Made by a program: the position numbers and the translations under genes. Shown here in pieces: positions 53,729-62,676 of a DNA stretch of 64,000 bases; within the stretch, counting starts at the first letter, position 1, and every line of letters begins with the position of its first letter. The notes below the pieces were generated by a model. That model was not told the origin of the DNA, made no database searches, and saw nothing but the letters and a program-made list of their open reading frames with translations. The stretch covers positions 1 through 64,000 of the forward strand of contig JAJDUI010000010.1 in assembly GCA_022826745.1 (NCBI GenBank), written 5' to 3'. The DNA comes from Thermoanaerobaculia bacterium (GTDB lineage Bacteria > Acidobacteriota > Thermoanaerobaculia > Multivoradales > Multivoraceae).

Positions 53729-54493
53729 ATGAAGCAGCACAGCGGCGAGGCGCTGCTGCTCCAGACGACGGACCTGCACGAACGGGACCGCATCGTCGTC
53801 TTCCTCAGCCGCGACCGGGGTCTGAAGCGGGGAGCGGCCCGCAGCGCGCGGACGCGCTTCAGTCGATTCGGCGGCGAGCTGCAGCAGCTCGCCAAGGTCC
53901 ACCTGACGTGGTTCGAGAAGCCGGAGCGCGAGCTCGTGCGGATCGGCGAGGCGGAGATGATCCGCAGCGCGCGGTCCCTGCACGAGGACCTGGAAGGGAT
54001 CCTCGTTTCGTCCTACCTGGCGGAACACATGCAGGTCTTCGCGCAGGAGGACGAGCCGGAGAATCACCTCTACCGCCTCCTGGACACGACGGTCCAGGCG
54101 TTGCTCGACGGTTGCGACCGCTGGCTCGCTGCGCGCTACCTGGAGTGCTGGACCCTGCGCCTGAGCGGCGTGTTCCCCGCGCCCCGCCGCTGTCCCGCCT
54201 GCGGCAAGGCGATCGCCGACGAGGCTTTCCTGGCAGTCGACGCGGCCGGCCTCCTGTGTCCTTCCTGCGGGGGCGGCGCGGGCGCCAACAGAAGGGTGGG
54301 GGCCGAGCCCTTGGACTTCCTGCGCCGGATCGGCGGCTCGGATCTCGCGAGCCTGCAGGCGAACGGACAGGTCGACGAGGCGACGCTCAGATCGGTCGAG
54401 TCGCTGACGCGCGAGGTGCGCCGCGCCTTTCTGGGCCGGGAACTGAAGAGCTACGGGGTGATGCAGCGCACCCTGCGGGACATGGCGCCCTGA
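53729..54493 (+). CDS. recO: DNA repair protein RecO
   Basis: RecFOR-pathway mediator loading RecA on gaps. The 254 residues begin with the OB-fold region EALLLQTTDLHERDRIVVFLSRDRGLKRGAARSART and carry a four-cysteine zinc site (CPACGK and LLCPSCGG, about 152-180), seen in many RecO proteins. The stop shares its A with the mutL ATG (TGATG), so the two repair genes are coupled. Confidence 0.93.
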   Translation: MKQHSGEALLLQTTDLHERDRIVVFLSRDRGLKRGAARSARTRFSRFGGELQQLAKVHLTWFEKPERELVRIGEAEMIRSARSLHEDLEGILVSSYLAEHMQVFAQEDEPENHLYRLLDTTVQALLDGCDRWLAARYLECWTLRLSGVFPAPRRCPACGKAIADEAFLAVDAAGLLCPSCGGGAGANRRVGAEPLDFLRRIGGSDLASLQANGQVDEATLRSVESLTREVRRAFLGRELKSYGVMQRTLRDMAP

Positions 54494-56400
54494 TGGCCGG
54501 CCCCGGCCCGGAACGCTCCGGCCTGCGGCGGCTTCCCGACGCGCTGATCTCCAAGATCGCCGCCGGCGAGGTCGTGGAGCGCCCGTCCTCGGTGGTCAAG
54601 GAACTCGTGGAGAACGCCCTCGACGCCGGCGCCGGCCGCATCGAGATCGCACTCGAGAACGGCGGCCGCGACCTGATCTCGGTGGTCGACGACGGCAGGG
54701 GGATCGCGGCGGAGGACGCGCCCCTCGCACTCGAACGCCATGCGACGAGCAAGATCGGCTCGTTCGAGGACCTGCTGGAGGTGGCGACCCTCGGCTTTCG
54801 CGGAGAGGCCCTGGCGTCGATTGCCGCGGTGTCGAAATGCGAGCTCCTGACCGCCCGGTCCGCCGGAGACGGACATCGGCTGGTGGTCGAAGGCGGCCGG
54901 CTGGCCGTCGAGGAACCCGCGAGCCGTCCCCGCGGCACCACCGTGACGGTCGAGTCCCTGTTCTACAACGTGCCGGCCCGCAAGCAGTTCCTGAAGCGTC
55001 CCGCGACGGAGCTCCGTCACGCGCTGACCGTGGTCCAGGGTTACGCGCTGGCGCGGCCGGACGTGACCTTCGTTCTGCGCCACGCCCCCGACGCCGAGTC
55101 GCCAGGGCGGGAGCTGCTGCGGGCCCAGGCGACCGGAGTCGACGAGGCCGGCCGGCTCAGCCGGATTTCGCAGTTGTTCGGTGAAGACCTCGTGAGCCAC
55201 CTCACACCCTTGCCGGAGGCCAGGAGGGAGCAGGGGATCTCCGGCTTCGTCGGCGACCGGGAGACGACGAAGGGCCGCCGCCTGTTCCTGTTCGTGAACG
55301 GCCGCCTGCTCAGGGACCGGACCGTTCTCGCCATCTACTACAAGGCGGTACGGGATCTGATGAAGGGAGAGCGGCCGCCCGCTCTCTTCCTGTTCCTCGA
55401 CATCCCGCCCGAGTCCGTCGACGTCAACGTCCACCCGCAGAAGGCGGAGGTGCGGTTCCGCGACGCGGCGCTGCTCGGCCGCGTCGGCAGCGCGCTGCGC
55501 AGGGGACTCGAGGCCGCCAAGGGGGAGGAACCGGCGCCGCTGCGCGAGCTGGGAGGACCGGTGGCGCCGCCCGCCTGGACCGGCGCCGGACAACTGCGCG
55601 AGACGGGGGCCGGAGCGGCGTGGCGGCGGGCCGGCGCGGCAGGGGAAGACCACCGGGAAGAAAGGGCCCCGGCGCCGGAAACGCCCGCCTGGGCGGCCGA
55701 GCTTGCCGCCCGCTATGGCGGCGCCGAGCCGGGACCGGTCGGAAAGCTGGCGGAGGTCGCTTACCGGCCGCAGCCGGCCCGCCCGGTACGCCTGTCGGGC
55801 AAGGCCCGGGAGTCGCTCCGGCTGATCGGACAGTACAAGGGCACGATGATCCTGCTCGAGGGTCCGGAGTCGTTGCTCGTCGTGGACCAGCACGTGGCCC
55901 ACGAGCGCATTCTCTACGAGCGGTTCCGCCGTAGTCTGGCCGAGCAGCAGCCAGCCAGCCAGAGCCTGCTTGTACCGCGGGTACTGGAACTCTCCGCGGC
56001 CGAGAACGCGGCGCTGGCGGAGTGCTCCGCCGGGCTGGAGCGCTGCGGCTACTCGGTCAGCAGCTTCTCGGGCGGCAGCGCCGCGATCACGGCGATCCCC
56101 GCCGTGCTGCCGGACAAGGAGGCGGAGAGCCTGGTGCTCCGGATCGCGACGCAGGTCGCCGGCGGGGATGAACTGCCGAGCGAGGAGGAGGCGCTGAGCG
56201 AGTACCTCCTGACGCAGCTGGCGGCCAGCCGGGCCTGCCGGGCCGCGGTCAAGATGCACGAGGCGCTGTCGGCGGAGAAGATGGAAAGCCTGATCGCCGA
56301 GCTCTTCGCCTGCGAGCATCCCTACACCTGCCCGCACGGTCGCCCGGTCGTGCTGGAACTCACGGATCGCGACCTGGAGCGGCGCTTCAAGCGCCGCTAG
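54493..56400 (+). CDS. mutL: DNA mismatch repair protein MutL
   Basis: 635 residues from the ATG at 54493. The GHKL ATPase domain shows KELVENALDAGA (Glu40, Asn41), VVDDGRGI, HATSKI and GFRGEALASI; a transducer domain and an Ala/Gly/Pro-rich linker (about 335-425) follow. The C-terminal dimerisation domain has DQHVAHERILYE, one residue different from the endonuclease motif DQHAxxExxxxE, and TCPHGRP, so this MutL is predicted to nick DNA, as expected where MutH is absent. Its last 14 bp overlap the convergent rnc gene. Confidence 0.96.
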   Translation: MAGPGPERSGLRRLPDALISKIAAGEVVERPSSVVKELVENALDAGAGRIEIALENGGRDLISVVDDGRGIAAEDAPLALERHATSKIGSFEDLLEVATLGFRGEALASIAAVSKCELLTARSAGDGHRLVVEGGRLAVEEPASRPRGTTVTVESLFYNVPARKQFLKRPATELRHALTVVQGYALARPDVTFVLRHAPDAESPGRELLRAQATGVDEAGRLSRISQLFGEDLVSHLTPLPEARREQGISGFVGDRETTKGRRLFLFVNGRLLRDRTVLAIYYKAVRDLMKGERPPALFLFLDIPPESVDVNVHPQKAEVRFRDAALLGRVGSALRRGLEAAKGEEPAPLRELGGPVAPPAWTGAGQLRETGAGAAWRRAGAAGEDHREERAPAPETPAWAAELAARYGGAEPGPVGKLAEVAYRPQPARPVRLSGKARESLRLIGQYKGTMILLEGPESLLVVDQHVAHERILYERFRRSLAEQQPASQSLLVPRVLELSAAENAALAECSAGLERCGYSVSSFSGGSAAITAIPAVLPDKEAESLVLRIATQVAGGDELPSEEEALSEYLLTQLAASRACRAAVKMHEALSAEKMESLIAELFACEHPYTCPHGRPVVLELTDRDLERRFKRR

Positions 56401-57079
56401 AGCTGTCCTCCATCCCGGCGAGTGCCCGGGCGGCGGCACGACGCTCGGCTTCCTTCTTGGAGTGGCCCGACGCCGCGGCCACGGCGCGGCCTCCGACCCA
56501 GCACTCGACGTGAAACACGGGATCGTGATCCGGCCCGTCGCGGCCGACGTGGCGGTAGGACGGGGCTTCGAGTCCCTGGCCCTGGAGCGCTTCCTGCAGG
56601 TCCGACTTCGCGTCCGGTGCGTCCATCGCTTCGGCGGCCTCTACCTGGATCCACGGTTCGACCAGGTGGCGGGCGGCCTTGAGGCCGCCATCGACGAACA
56701 CGGCCCCGATGACGGCTTCGAGGGCATCCGCCAGGAGGGACTGCTTTCCGCGGCCTCCCGACTGGTCTTCGCCGTGGCCGAGGCGAAGCGCAGGGCCGAG
56801 ATCCAGCTCCCGCGCGCGCCGGGCCAGGGCCTCGGCGCTGACGACATGGGATCGGGTTCGCGACAGCACGCCTTCCGGTGCCGACGGATGACACCGAAAG
56901 AGCCAGGCCGTCACGACCAGTCCGAGGACCGAATCGCCCAGAAACTCCAGCCGCTCGTTGTCGTGTTCCAGACCCCGTTCGTTCGCGAACGAGCTGTGGG
57001 TCAGGGCCTGCTCGAGCAAGGCGCGGTTCCCGAACCGGTGGCCGAGGCGCGCCTCGAGATCCTCGACCGGGTCCGTCAG
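56387..57079 (-). CDS. rnc: Ribonuclease III; probable CTG start
   Basis: Double-strand RNA endonuclease for rRNA and mRNA processing. Signature NERLEFLGDSVLGLVV is intact, with the second acidic site in ADALEAVIGAVFVDGG and a C-terminal dsRNA-binding domain (KSDLQEALQGQGLEAP; HSKKEAERRAAARAL). The frame is open to an ATG at 57223, but that overlaps asnS by 148 bp. Between there is no GTG or TTG. A CTG at 57079 overlaps the asnS stop as CTGA, the same geometry as the ATGA/GTGA/TTGA junctions here, and gives a normal 230 residues. The start is inferred. Confidence 0.9.
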   Translation of the reverse strand: MTDPVEDLEARLGHRFGNRALLEQALTHSSFANERGLEHDNERLEFLGDSVLGLVVTAWLFRCHPSAPEGVLSRTRSHVVSAEALARRARELDLGPALRLGHGEDQSGGRGKQSLLADALEAVIGAVFVDGGLKAARHLVEPWIQVEAAEAMDAPDAKSDLQEALQGQGLEAPSYRHVGRDGPDHDPVFHVECWVGGRAVAAASGHSKKEAERRAAARALAGMEDSSSGA

Positions 57080-58374
57080 GGGTAGATCCGGTCCATCGTT
57101 CGCGGATAGGGGATCGTCTCCCGGAGGTGGGGCACACCGGCCATCCAGGCGACGAAACGCTCCACGCCCATCCCGAAGCCGCTGTGCTCGAACGTGCCGT
57201 AGCGGCGGATATCCAGATACCACTGGAAGGCGTCCAGCGGCAGGTCGTGTTCCTTGAGCCGCGCGAGCAGAAGATCGTGGTCGTGGATGCGCTGGCTGCC
57301 GCCGATGATCTCCCCGTAACCCTCCGGAGCGATCACGTCGAGCGCCAGAGCGAGCGACGGATCGTCCGGATCGGGTTCCATGTAGAAGGCCTTGAGCGAG
57401 GTCGGGTAGTGGGTGATCATGACCGGACGGTCGAACTCCCGGGTGATCGATGTCTCTTCGGGGGCGCCGAAGTCGTCGCCGAACTCGATCCCGGAACCTT
57501 GCCTGCGCAACAGGTCAATCGCCTCCGCGTAGCGCAGCCGCGGGAACGGTCCCTGGATGGCTTCGAGCTTCGAGGGGTCGCGCTCCAGAATCGCCAGCGG
57601 CTCGCCGCAGTTCTCCAGGACCCGGCCCGCGAGGTAGGCGATGAAATCCTCCGCCAGTTCGCAAAGTCCTTCGAAGTCGAGAAACGCGGCCTCAGGCTCG
57701 ACCATCCAGAACTCCATCAGGTGCCGCCGGGTCTTCGACTTCTCGGCCCGGAAGGTGGGGCCGAAGCAGTAGACCTTGCCCAGGGCGGCGGCCGCGGGTT
57801 CGAGGTAGAGCTGGCCGGACTGGCTGAGATAGGCGTTGCCGTGGTCGAAGTACGGCGTCTCGAACAGGGTCGACGTGCCCTCGCATGCCGCGGGCGTCAG
57901 GATCGGCGAGTCGACCAGGTAGTAGCCGCGCTCGCGGTGGAAGTCGTGGATGGCCTGGCAGACCTCGCTGCGGATCCGCAGTACCGCGCGCTGGCGGCTG
58001 GAGCGCAGCCAGAGGTGGCGATGGTCCATCAGAAAGGCGGTGCCGTGCTCCTTCGGCGTGATCGGGTAGCCGTCCGCTCCGTGAACCAGGGCCAGGGACG
58101 AGACCTGGACCTCGACTCCGCCGGGTGAACGGGGATCCGCCGCGGCGGTACCGGTCACGGCGACCGTCGATTCCTGGGTCGCGTGCTGGAGTACCTCCCA
58201 GGAGACCTCGTCGACCTGCTTGCGGCTGATGACGAGTTGAACGGTGGCGCCGGAATCCCGGAGTTGGATGAAGCCGATCCGCCCGCTGGAGCGGCGACCG
58301 TCAACCCAGCCGCGCAGCCTCACCTCCTGGCCGATCAGGCCCCCGAGCTCGGGAATCGAGTTCCACTCCGTCAC
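57076..58374 (-). CDS. asnS: Asparaginyl-tRNA synthetase
   Basis: Class II synthetase, 432 residues. N-terminal OB-fold anticodon domain (VRLRGWVDGRRSSGRIGFIQLRD split here at GWVDGRRSSG), motif 2 in GPTFRAEKSKTRRHLMEFWMVE and motif 3 GFGMGVERFVAWMAG. It lacks the Asp-specific GAD-like insertion and resembles AsnRS rather than AspRS. GTG start at 58374. A TATGAT hexamer (58401-58396, minus strand) 21 nt upstream is a likely -10. Followed by rnc. Confidence 0.95.
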   Translation of the reverse strand: MTEWNSIPELGGLIGQEVRLRGWVDGRRSSGRIGFIQLRDSGATVQLVISRKQVDEVSWEVLQHATQESTVAVTGTAAADPRSPGGVEVQVSSLALVHGADGYPITPKEHGTAFLMDHRHLWLRSSRQRAVLRIRSEVCQAIHDFHRERGYYLVDSPILTPAACEGTSTLFETPYFDHGNAYLSQSGQLYLEPAAAALGKVYCFGPTFRAEKSKTRRHLMEFWMVEPEAAFLDFEGLCELAEDFIAYLAGRVLENCGEPLAILERDPSKLEAIQGPFPRLRYAEAIDLLRRQGSGIEFGDDFGAPEETSITREFDRPVMITHYPTSLKAFYMEPDPDDPSLALALDVIAPEGYGEIIGGSQRIHDHDLLLARLKEHDLPLDAFQWYLDIRRYGTFEHSGFGMGVERFVAWMAGVPHLRETIPYPRTMDRIYP

Positions 58375-58395
58375 CGATCGAGCCCCACGGCAGGG

Positions 58396-58401
58396 ATCAT
58401 A
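58396..58401 (-). promoter_or_regulatory. Likely -10 (TATGAT) of asnS
   Basis: Near-consensus hexamer on the minus strand, 21 nt before the GTG start in the 77-bp divergent gap. No good -35 partner. Confidence 0.45.
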
Positions 58402-58437
58402 CCGATGCCGCCGCGGCCGCTGCTGGAGACGAGTCGC

Positions 58438-58443
58438 TACACT
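58438..58443 (+). promoter_or_regulatory. -10-like element (GCTACACT) before the DUF2085 gene
   Basis: TACACT ends eight nt before the ATG at 58452, so a start point seven bases downstream would fall at the start codon: a good leaderless candidate. Confidence 0.45.
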
Positions 58444-58451
58444 AGCCCGCG

Positions 58452-59060
58452 ATGCTTCGCCGGCGGCTCGGGGTTTCGACCCGAAGCGTTTCTGCCGGGC
58501 CTTCCGGGAGGGCCGGCCGGGGGCGCGTCAGGCTGTCAGCGCTCGTGACGCCAGGCCGGGTCACCGCGGCCGTCGCCGCGGCGTGCTGCCTGGTGGTCGG
58601 AGTGGTCGTGGCGGCGCCGCTTGTCGCCGCCTCCGGCGGCCGCGCGGCCACGTTTCTGTACGCGGTTTTCGCCCCGGTCTGCCATCAGCTCGCCGAACGC
58701 AGCTTTCACCTCGCAGGCCACCCCCTCGCAGTGTGCCACCGCTGCTTCGGCTTCTACGCGGGCTTCACTCTGGGACTGATCGTGCTGCCGCTGGTTCGTC
58801 CGGCGCGCGACTGGCTCCTCGACGAGCCCAGGCGCATTCTCCTGCTTCTGGCGCCGACGGCGGTCGACTGGTTGCTGCCGATGAACACGCCGGCGAGCCG
58901 CTCTGTGACTGCCGTTCTCGCCGGGGCCGGGATCGCCGTCCTGATCTGGGCTGCGATTGGCCAGATCGTCCAACAGATGCCTCGAAACCTGCCACTGGGA
59001 GAAGCCGTAGTGCGTGGTGCCGGCGCGCTCTCCGGTTCGACTTCTGAGGAGACTCCATGA
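58452..59060 (+). CDS. DUF2085 membrane protein
   Basis: 202 residues with about four membrane helices. The Cys/His-rich stretch FAPVCHQLAERSF and VCHRCFGFYAGF is the hallmark of DUF2085, a family of unknown function thought to bind metal. An Arg-rich N-terminus precedes the first helix. The stop overlaps the ATG of the next membrane-protein gene (ATGA), so the two are coupled. Confidence 0.85.
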   Translation: MLRRRLGVSTRSVSAGPSGRAGRGRVRLSALVTPGRVTAAVAAACCLVVGVVVAAPLVAASGGRAATFLYAVFAPVCHQLAERSFHLAGHPLAVCHRCFGFYAGFTLGLIVLPLVRPARDWLLDEPRRILLLLAPTAVDWLLPMNTPASRSVTAVLAGAGIAVLIWAAIGQIVQQMPRNLPLGEAVVRGAGALSGSTSEETP

Positions 59061-59542
59061 CACCGAAGAAACTGAAGGCCGCCGCCATCGGCGGCAGCGC
59101 GGCCGGGATCGCCTCCAGCATTCCCCTCGTCAACCTGGTCAACTGCGCCTGCTGCGCGCTGGTCGTGGGCGGCGGCATGCTGGCGGTCTACCTGGCGATG
59201 CGTGGCGAGCCCGCTACCGAGAAGGCGCCGCTTGGTGATGGCGCCATGATCGGCGTTCTGGCCGGCGTCGCGGCCGCCGTGGTCGGTGCGATCGTTGCGA
59301 TCCCGCTGGCGGCGGTCGTTGGTGATCCGATGGAACAGATGCGGTCGATCATGGAAGGGATCGAGGGCATGCCGCCGGAAGTGCTCGAGGCCCTGGGCGG
59401 TGAGGAGGCCGACATCGGGGCGGCGCTCGGGTTGATCGGGTTCCTGTTCAACCTCGTCACCAGCGTCATCTTCTCAGGCATCGGTGGTGTCATCGGGGCC
59501 GCGGTGTTCCACAAGAAGCCCACGCTCGAGACCGGAGCCTAG
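59057..59542 (+). CDS. Small membrane protein of unknown function, paralogue 1
   Basis: 161 residues with three or four hydrophobic helices. It begins with a KK-rich start, then ACCALVVGGGMLAVYLA; the middle loop is acidic, and the end returns to a Gly-rich helix (IGGVIGAAVFHKK). Not a family I can name. It is paralogous to the next gene, sharing domain order and a nearly identical 51-nt core. The CxCC cluster (NCACC) near the first helix could bind metal or lipid, but this is speculation. GAGGAGA lies upstream of the ATG. Confidence 0.75.
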   Translation: MTPKKLKAAAIGGSAAGIASSIPLVNLVNCACCALVVGGGMLAVYLAMRGEPATEKAPLGDGAMIGVLAGVAAAVVGAIVAIPLAAVVGDPMEQMRSIMEGIEGMPPEVLEALGGEEADIGAALGLIGFLFNLVTSVIFSGIGGVIGAAVFHKKPTLETGA

Positions 59543-59553
59543 GAGGTGTCATC

Positions 59554-60015
59554 GTGACGGGAAAGAAAGTCGGTGCGGCAGCCATCGGCGGAGGAGCGGG
59601 CGCCGTCGCTTCGCAGATCCCCGGCCTCCAGATACTCAACCTGGCCTGTTGCGCCCTGGTCGTGGGCGGCGGCATCCTGGCGGTCTACCTGGCGTTGAAG
59701 GACGATCAGCCCGCCGCGACCGCGCCCTATGGCGAGGGCGCGAAGATAGGAGCGCTGGCCGGGGTCTTCGGCTCCGCCCTGAGCATCCTGATCGGACTCC
59801 TGATCCTGGGCGGTCTCACGGGCGCGATGGGAATCGGTGCTCTCGTTTCGGAATCCGTCGAGGACTTCGAGGCCTTCAGCCTCTTCAGCACGATTGCCGG
59901 TCTCGGCATCATCGCGATCATCATCTTCTCGCTGGTGATCAACGTCGCCTTCTCGACGGTCGGCGGCGTGATCGGGGCGGCCATCGCGCACAGGAAGGCG
60001 CCCGCGCCGGAGTAG
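59554..60015 (+). CDS. Small membrane protein of unknown function, paralogue 2
   Basis: 153 residues, a tandem duplicate of the preceding gene: TGKKVGAAAIGGGAGAVAS, ACCALVVGGGILAVYLAL and terminal FSTVGGVIGAAIAHRK align with it, while the middle has diverged. GTG start at 59554 with a strong AGGAGGT 8 nt upstream. The stop lies 15 bp from the convergent split-barrel gene. Function unknown. Confidence 0.75.
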   Translation: MTGKKVGAAAIGGGAGAVASQIPGLQILNLACCALVVGGGILAVYLALKDDQPAATAPYGEGAKIGALAGVFGSALSILIGLLILGGLTGAMGIGALVSESVEDFEAFSLFSTIAGLGIIAIIIFSLVINVAFSTVGGVIGAAIAHRKAPAPE

Positions 60016-60030
60016 CCCTCGCGGCAGGGA

Positions 60031-60534
60031 TCAGCGGCTGAGGATGGTGCCCGGGCGGTAGTAGCGCTGGTGCCAGATGCCGGCCTGGTCCTCGTCGTCC
60101 ACCGGCATGCGCCAGGTGCGGACGGACGCCTCGGCGAGGGGCAGGCGGTAGAGGCCCCGCGGCTGGTCGATCGTCGCCTGGATGTAGTCCTCGGCGGCGT
60201 CCTCCGGGACGTAGCGGCAGGCGATGCGGCGGTAGCGGTCGCGCCAGACGTCGTCGACGCCGATGTCGTGGACGAGTTCCGCCTTGCCCTCGACGAGGAC
60301 CTTGCGGTAGGGGAGGTTCTGCTCGTCGATCGCCAGGCAGGTCCGCGGATCGCGGCGCAGGTTGGCGAACCAGACGGAGTTCTCGCGCGGGGTGAACCAG
60401 ATCGCCTCCTCCTCGAAGATGAACCAGATCGGCGTCACCAGGGGCCGGCCGTCGTCGCAGACCGTGCCGATCCGCATGAGGATGCCGGGCTCGGCGAGGA
60501 AGGCGTCGCGTTCGCTGTCGGTCATCGTCGGCAT
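60031..60534 (-). CDS. Split beta-barrel (PNPOx-like) protein, possible F420-dependent reductase
   Basis: 167 residues of the flavin/deazaflavin oxidoreductase split-barrel fold: MRIGTVCDDGRPLVTPIWFIFEEEAIWFTP, then NLRRDPRTCLAIDEQNLPYRKVLVEGKAELV. These proteins bind FMN, F420, biliverdin or heme; in an F420 producer an F420-binding member is plausible. It is six bp downstream of an SDR gene in a MATE-SDR-split-barrel unit. Confidence 0.82.
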   Translation of the reverse strand: MPTMTDSERDAFLAEPGILMRIGTVCDDGRPLVTPIWFIFEEEAIWFTPRENSVWFANLRRDPRTCLAIDEQNLPYRKVLVEGKAELVHDIGVDDVWRDRYRRIACRYVPEDAAEDYIQATIDQPRGLYRLPLAEASVRTWRMPVDDEDQAGIWHQRYYRPGTILSR

Positions 60535-60540
60535 GGGTCG

Positions 60541-61326
60541 CTAGTCCTCCTCCGGCGCGCCGAGGGTCCGCGCGGCCGCGATGTCGGCGGAGTAGTCGCG
60601 GAGCTTCGTCGGCATCAGGGTCATCTCTTCGATCACGGTCCGTTCGGGCAACGCCGCGGCGGTCAGGATCGCCTCGGCGATGTCCTCGGAGGCCATCATG
60701 CCGGCCCGCTCGTCGGCCGAGGGCGGCCGCGGCCGGTTGTCGAGGATCGGCGTGTCCACTTCGCCGGGCAGGACGCTGGTCGCCCGGATGCCGAGCTGCC
60801 GGAGTTCCGCGCCGAGGCCGAAGATGTAGTTCCGGGAGGCCGCCTTCGCGGCGCCGTAGGCGGTGCCTGCCATCACGCCGGGGCGCAGAGCCGCCATCGA
60901 CGAAACCATGATGACCGTGGCGCCGCCGTGGTCCAGCATCGCCGGCAGCAACGCCTTGGTGAGCATCGCCGGCCCCGTCGCGTTGACCGCGATCACGCTG
61001 TCCCACTCTTCCTGGGAGATGTAGCGCGTGCTCCTTACCTTGGAACTGTGACCGGCATTGTGGACCAGGACGTCGACCGTGGCGTGACGCTCGAGGATCG
61101 CCGACGCCAGGCCCTGAACGGCCTCCGGATCCTCCATGTCGGCCGAGTGAGCCCAGGCACTGCCGCCCTCGCCTTCGATCTCGGAAACGACCGTCTCGAG
61201 CGGCTCGAGCCGCCGGCCGGAAACGATGATCGACGCGCCTTCGCGGGCGAAGAGCAGCGCGGTCGCCCGGCCGATGCCGGTGCCGCCGCCCGTGACCAGA
61301 GCCGTCTTGCCTTCCAGTTTGCCCAT
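60541..61326 (-). CDS. Short-chain dehydrogenase/reductase
   Basis: 261 residues of the classical SDR family: cofactor loop TGGGTGIGRATAL (TGxxxGIG), NAGHS (NNAG-like), catalytic Ser in MVSSMAAL and Tyr-Lys in YGAAKAASRNY. The Arg pair after strand 2 (SGRRLEP) favours NADP(H). The substrate is unknown. It follows the MATE gene after a single base. Confidence 0.92.
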   Translation of the reverse strand: MGKLEGKTALVTGGGTGIGRATALLFAREGASIIVSGRRLEPLETVVSEIEGEGGSAWAHSADMEDPEAVQGLASAILERHATVDVLVHNAGHSSKVRSTRYISQEEWDSVIAVNATGPAMLTKALLPAMLDHGGATVIMVSSMAALRPGVMAGTAYGAAKAASRNYIFGLGAELRQLGIRATSVLPGEVDTPILDNRPRPPSADERAGMMASEDIAEAILTAAALPERTVIEEMTLMPTKLRDYSADIAAARTLGAPEED

Positions 61327-61327
61327 C

Positions 61328-62656
61328 TCAGTGCCTTCCTCCCGCCGGTACTCCCGGGCCGATGAAGCGGCGCGCGGCCAGACCGAGAGTCACGGTCCGC
61401 GCCGCCATCAGACCGACCATGCTGAGCCACAGCAGGTTGTTGTCGTCAAAGTGAACCGCGGCCCAGAGCAACGGCGCGAAGCCCAGGCCGCAACTGATTG
61501 CCATCGAACGGCTGAGCAGTCTACCTTCGGTGAGGCCGAGGTAGAAGCCGTCCAGGGCGTAGGCCAGGGCGGCGAAGAGGAGCACCGGCAGGAGCCAGAG
61601 GTTGCTGGCCGCGGCCAGGTCCACGATGTCCGGATGATCCGCCAGCAGGCCGTAGATCGTCTCCGGCAGCAGCAGGACGGGCAGGAGGAAGGCGAGCGCG
61701 CAGAGTTCGGCGACGAGGACCGTGAGGAACAGGACGCGCCGGATCTCGGCCCGGTCGCCGGCGCCGGAGGCCATCCCGGCCAGCGTCTCGCCGGCGAAGG
61801 CCGCGCCGTCGATCAGATAGGACGCCACGCCCAGCAGCCGCAGGATGAGGCCGTTGGCGGCCAGCCTGGCGGTGCCAAAGAGGGCGCTCACGTTCGTGAA
61901 CGCGGCGAAGGCGGTGATGAGGAACAGCGTCCGGATCACCAGGTGGCCGTTCAGGGCGACGATGCGGCGCAGCTCGACGGGCTCCAGCAGCCGCCGCAGG
62001 GAGACGGCCGGGAGGCGGCTGCGAACCGCCAGAGTCAGGCCGATGCCGGCCGCCAGCCACTGCGCGGCGGCCGTGGCGATGCCGGCGCCGTAGGCCGCCC
62101 AGCCGAGGTGGATGATGAACCACCAGTTGAGCGCCACGTTGGCGAGGTTCGCCGCGGCGACGACGACCAGGGCGCGGCCGGCCTCCGCGCGGCCGAGGAA
62201 CCACCCCGTCAGGGCGAGGTTGGCGAGGGTCGCCGGCGCTCCCCAGATGCGCGCGTCGAAGTAGCTGCGGCCCGCCTCCTCGACCGCGGGCTCGCCGGAC
62301 AGGAGCCGGAAGCCGAGATCGCCCATCGGATCCCGGAGCAGCAGGAACAGGGCGCCCAGCACCGCCGCCAGCAGCAGCGCGCGGTAGAGGTGGGCGGCGA
62401 TCTCGAACGGGTCTCCCCGGCCCCGCGACTGCGCCGTCATTCCGGTCGTGCTCATGCGCAGGAACGCGCAGCCGAAGTAGAGGTAGTCGAAGATGAGCGC
62501 CGCCAGGATGACGCCGGCCAGGAAGCGCACGTCGTCGAGCCGTCCGAGCATCACCGTGTCGGCCAGGCCGGCCAGCGGCACGGTGAGGTTCGAGGCGGTG
62601 TTGAGAGCCGTCAGGCGCGCGAACCGGTGGGGAAGGCTGGTCCCGGGAGTGCCCAT
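61328..62656 (-). CDS. MATE-family efflux transporter (DinF-like)
   Basis: 442 residues with about twelve membrane helices. LTALNTASNLTVPLAGLADTVMLGRL at the start and a repeat of the same layout in the second half (VALNGHLVIRTLFLITAFAAF) are typical of MATE antiporters, with a DinF-type TVMLG. Exports cationic compounds with H+ or Na+. ATG at 62656; the frame continues upstream, but the extension is a shadow of the divergent TRAP gene only 36 bp away. Confidence 0.9.
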   Translation of the reverse strand: MGTPGTSLPHRFARLTALNTASNLTVPLAGLADTVMLGRLDDVRFLAGVILAALIFDYLYFGCAFLRMSTTGMTAQSRGRGDPFEIAAHLYRALLLAAVLGALFLLLRDPMGDLGFRLLSGEPAVEEAGRSYFDARIWGAPATLANLALTGWFLGRAEAGRALVVVAAANLANVALNWWFIIHLGWAAYGAGIATAAAQWLAAGIGLTLAVRSRLPAVSLRRLLEPVELRRIVALNGHLVIRTLFLITAFAAFTNVSALFGTARLAANGLILRLLGVASYLIDGAAFAGETLAGMASGAGDRAEIRRVLFLTVLVAELCALAFLLPVLLLPETIYGLLADHPDIVDLAAASNLWLLPVLLFAALAYALDGFYLGLTEGRLLSRSMAISCGLGFAPLLWAAVHFDDNNLLWLSMVGLMAARTVTLGLAARRFIGPGVPAGGRH

Positions 62657-62676
62657 CACGGCCGGAGCGCCGGTGG

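Noticed and set aside
59057..60015. Toxin-antitoxin pair
   Set aside because: The two small genes are paralogues of each other with several membrane helices, unlike a toxin-antitoxin module.
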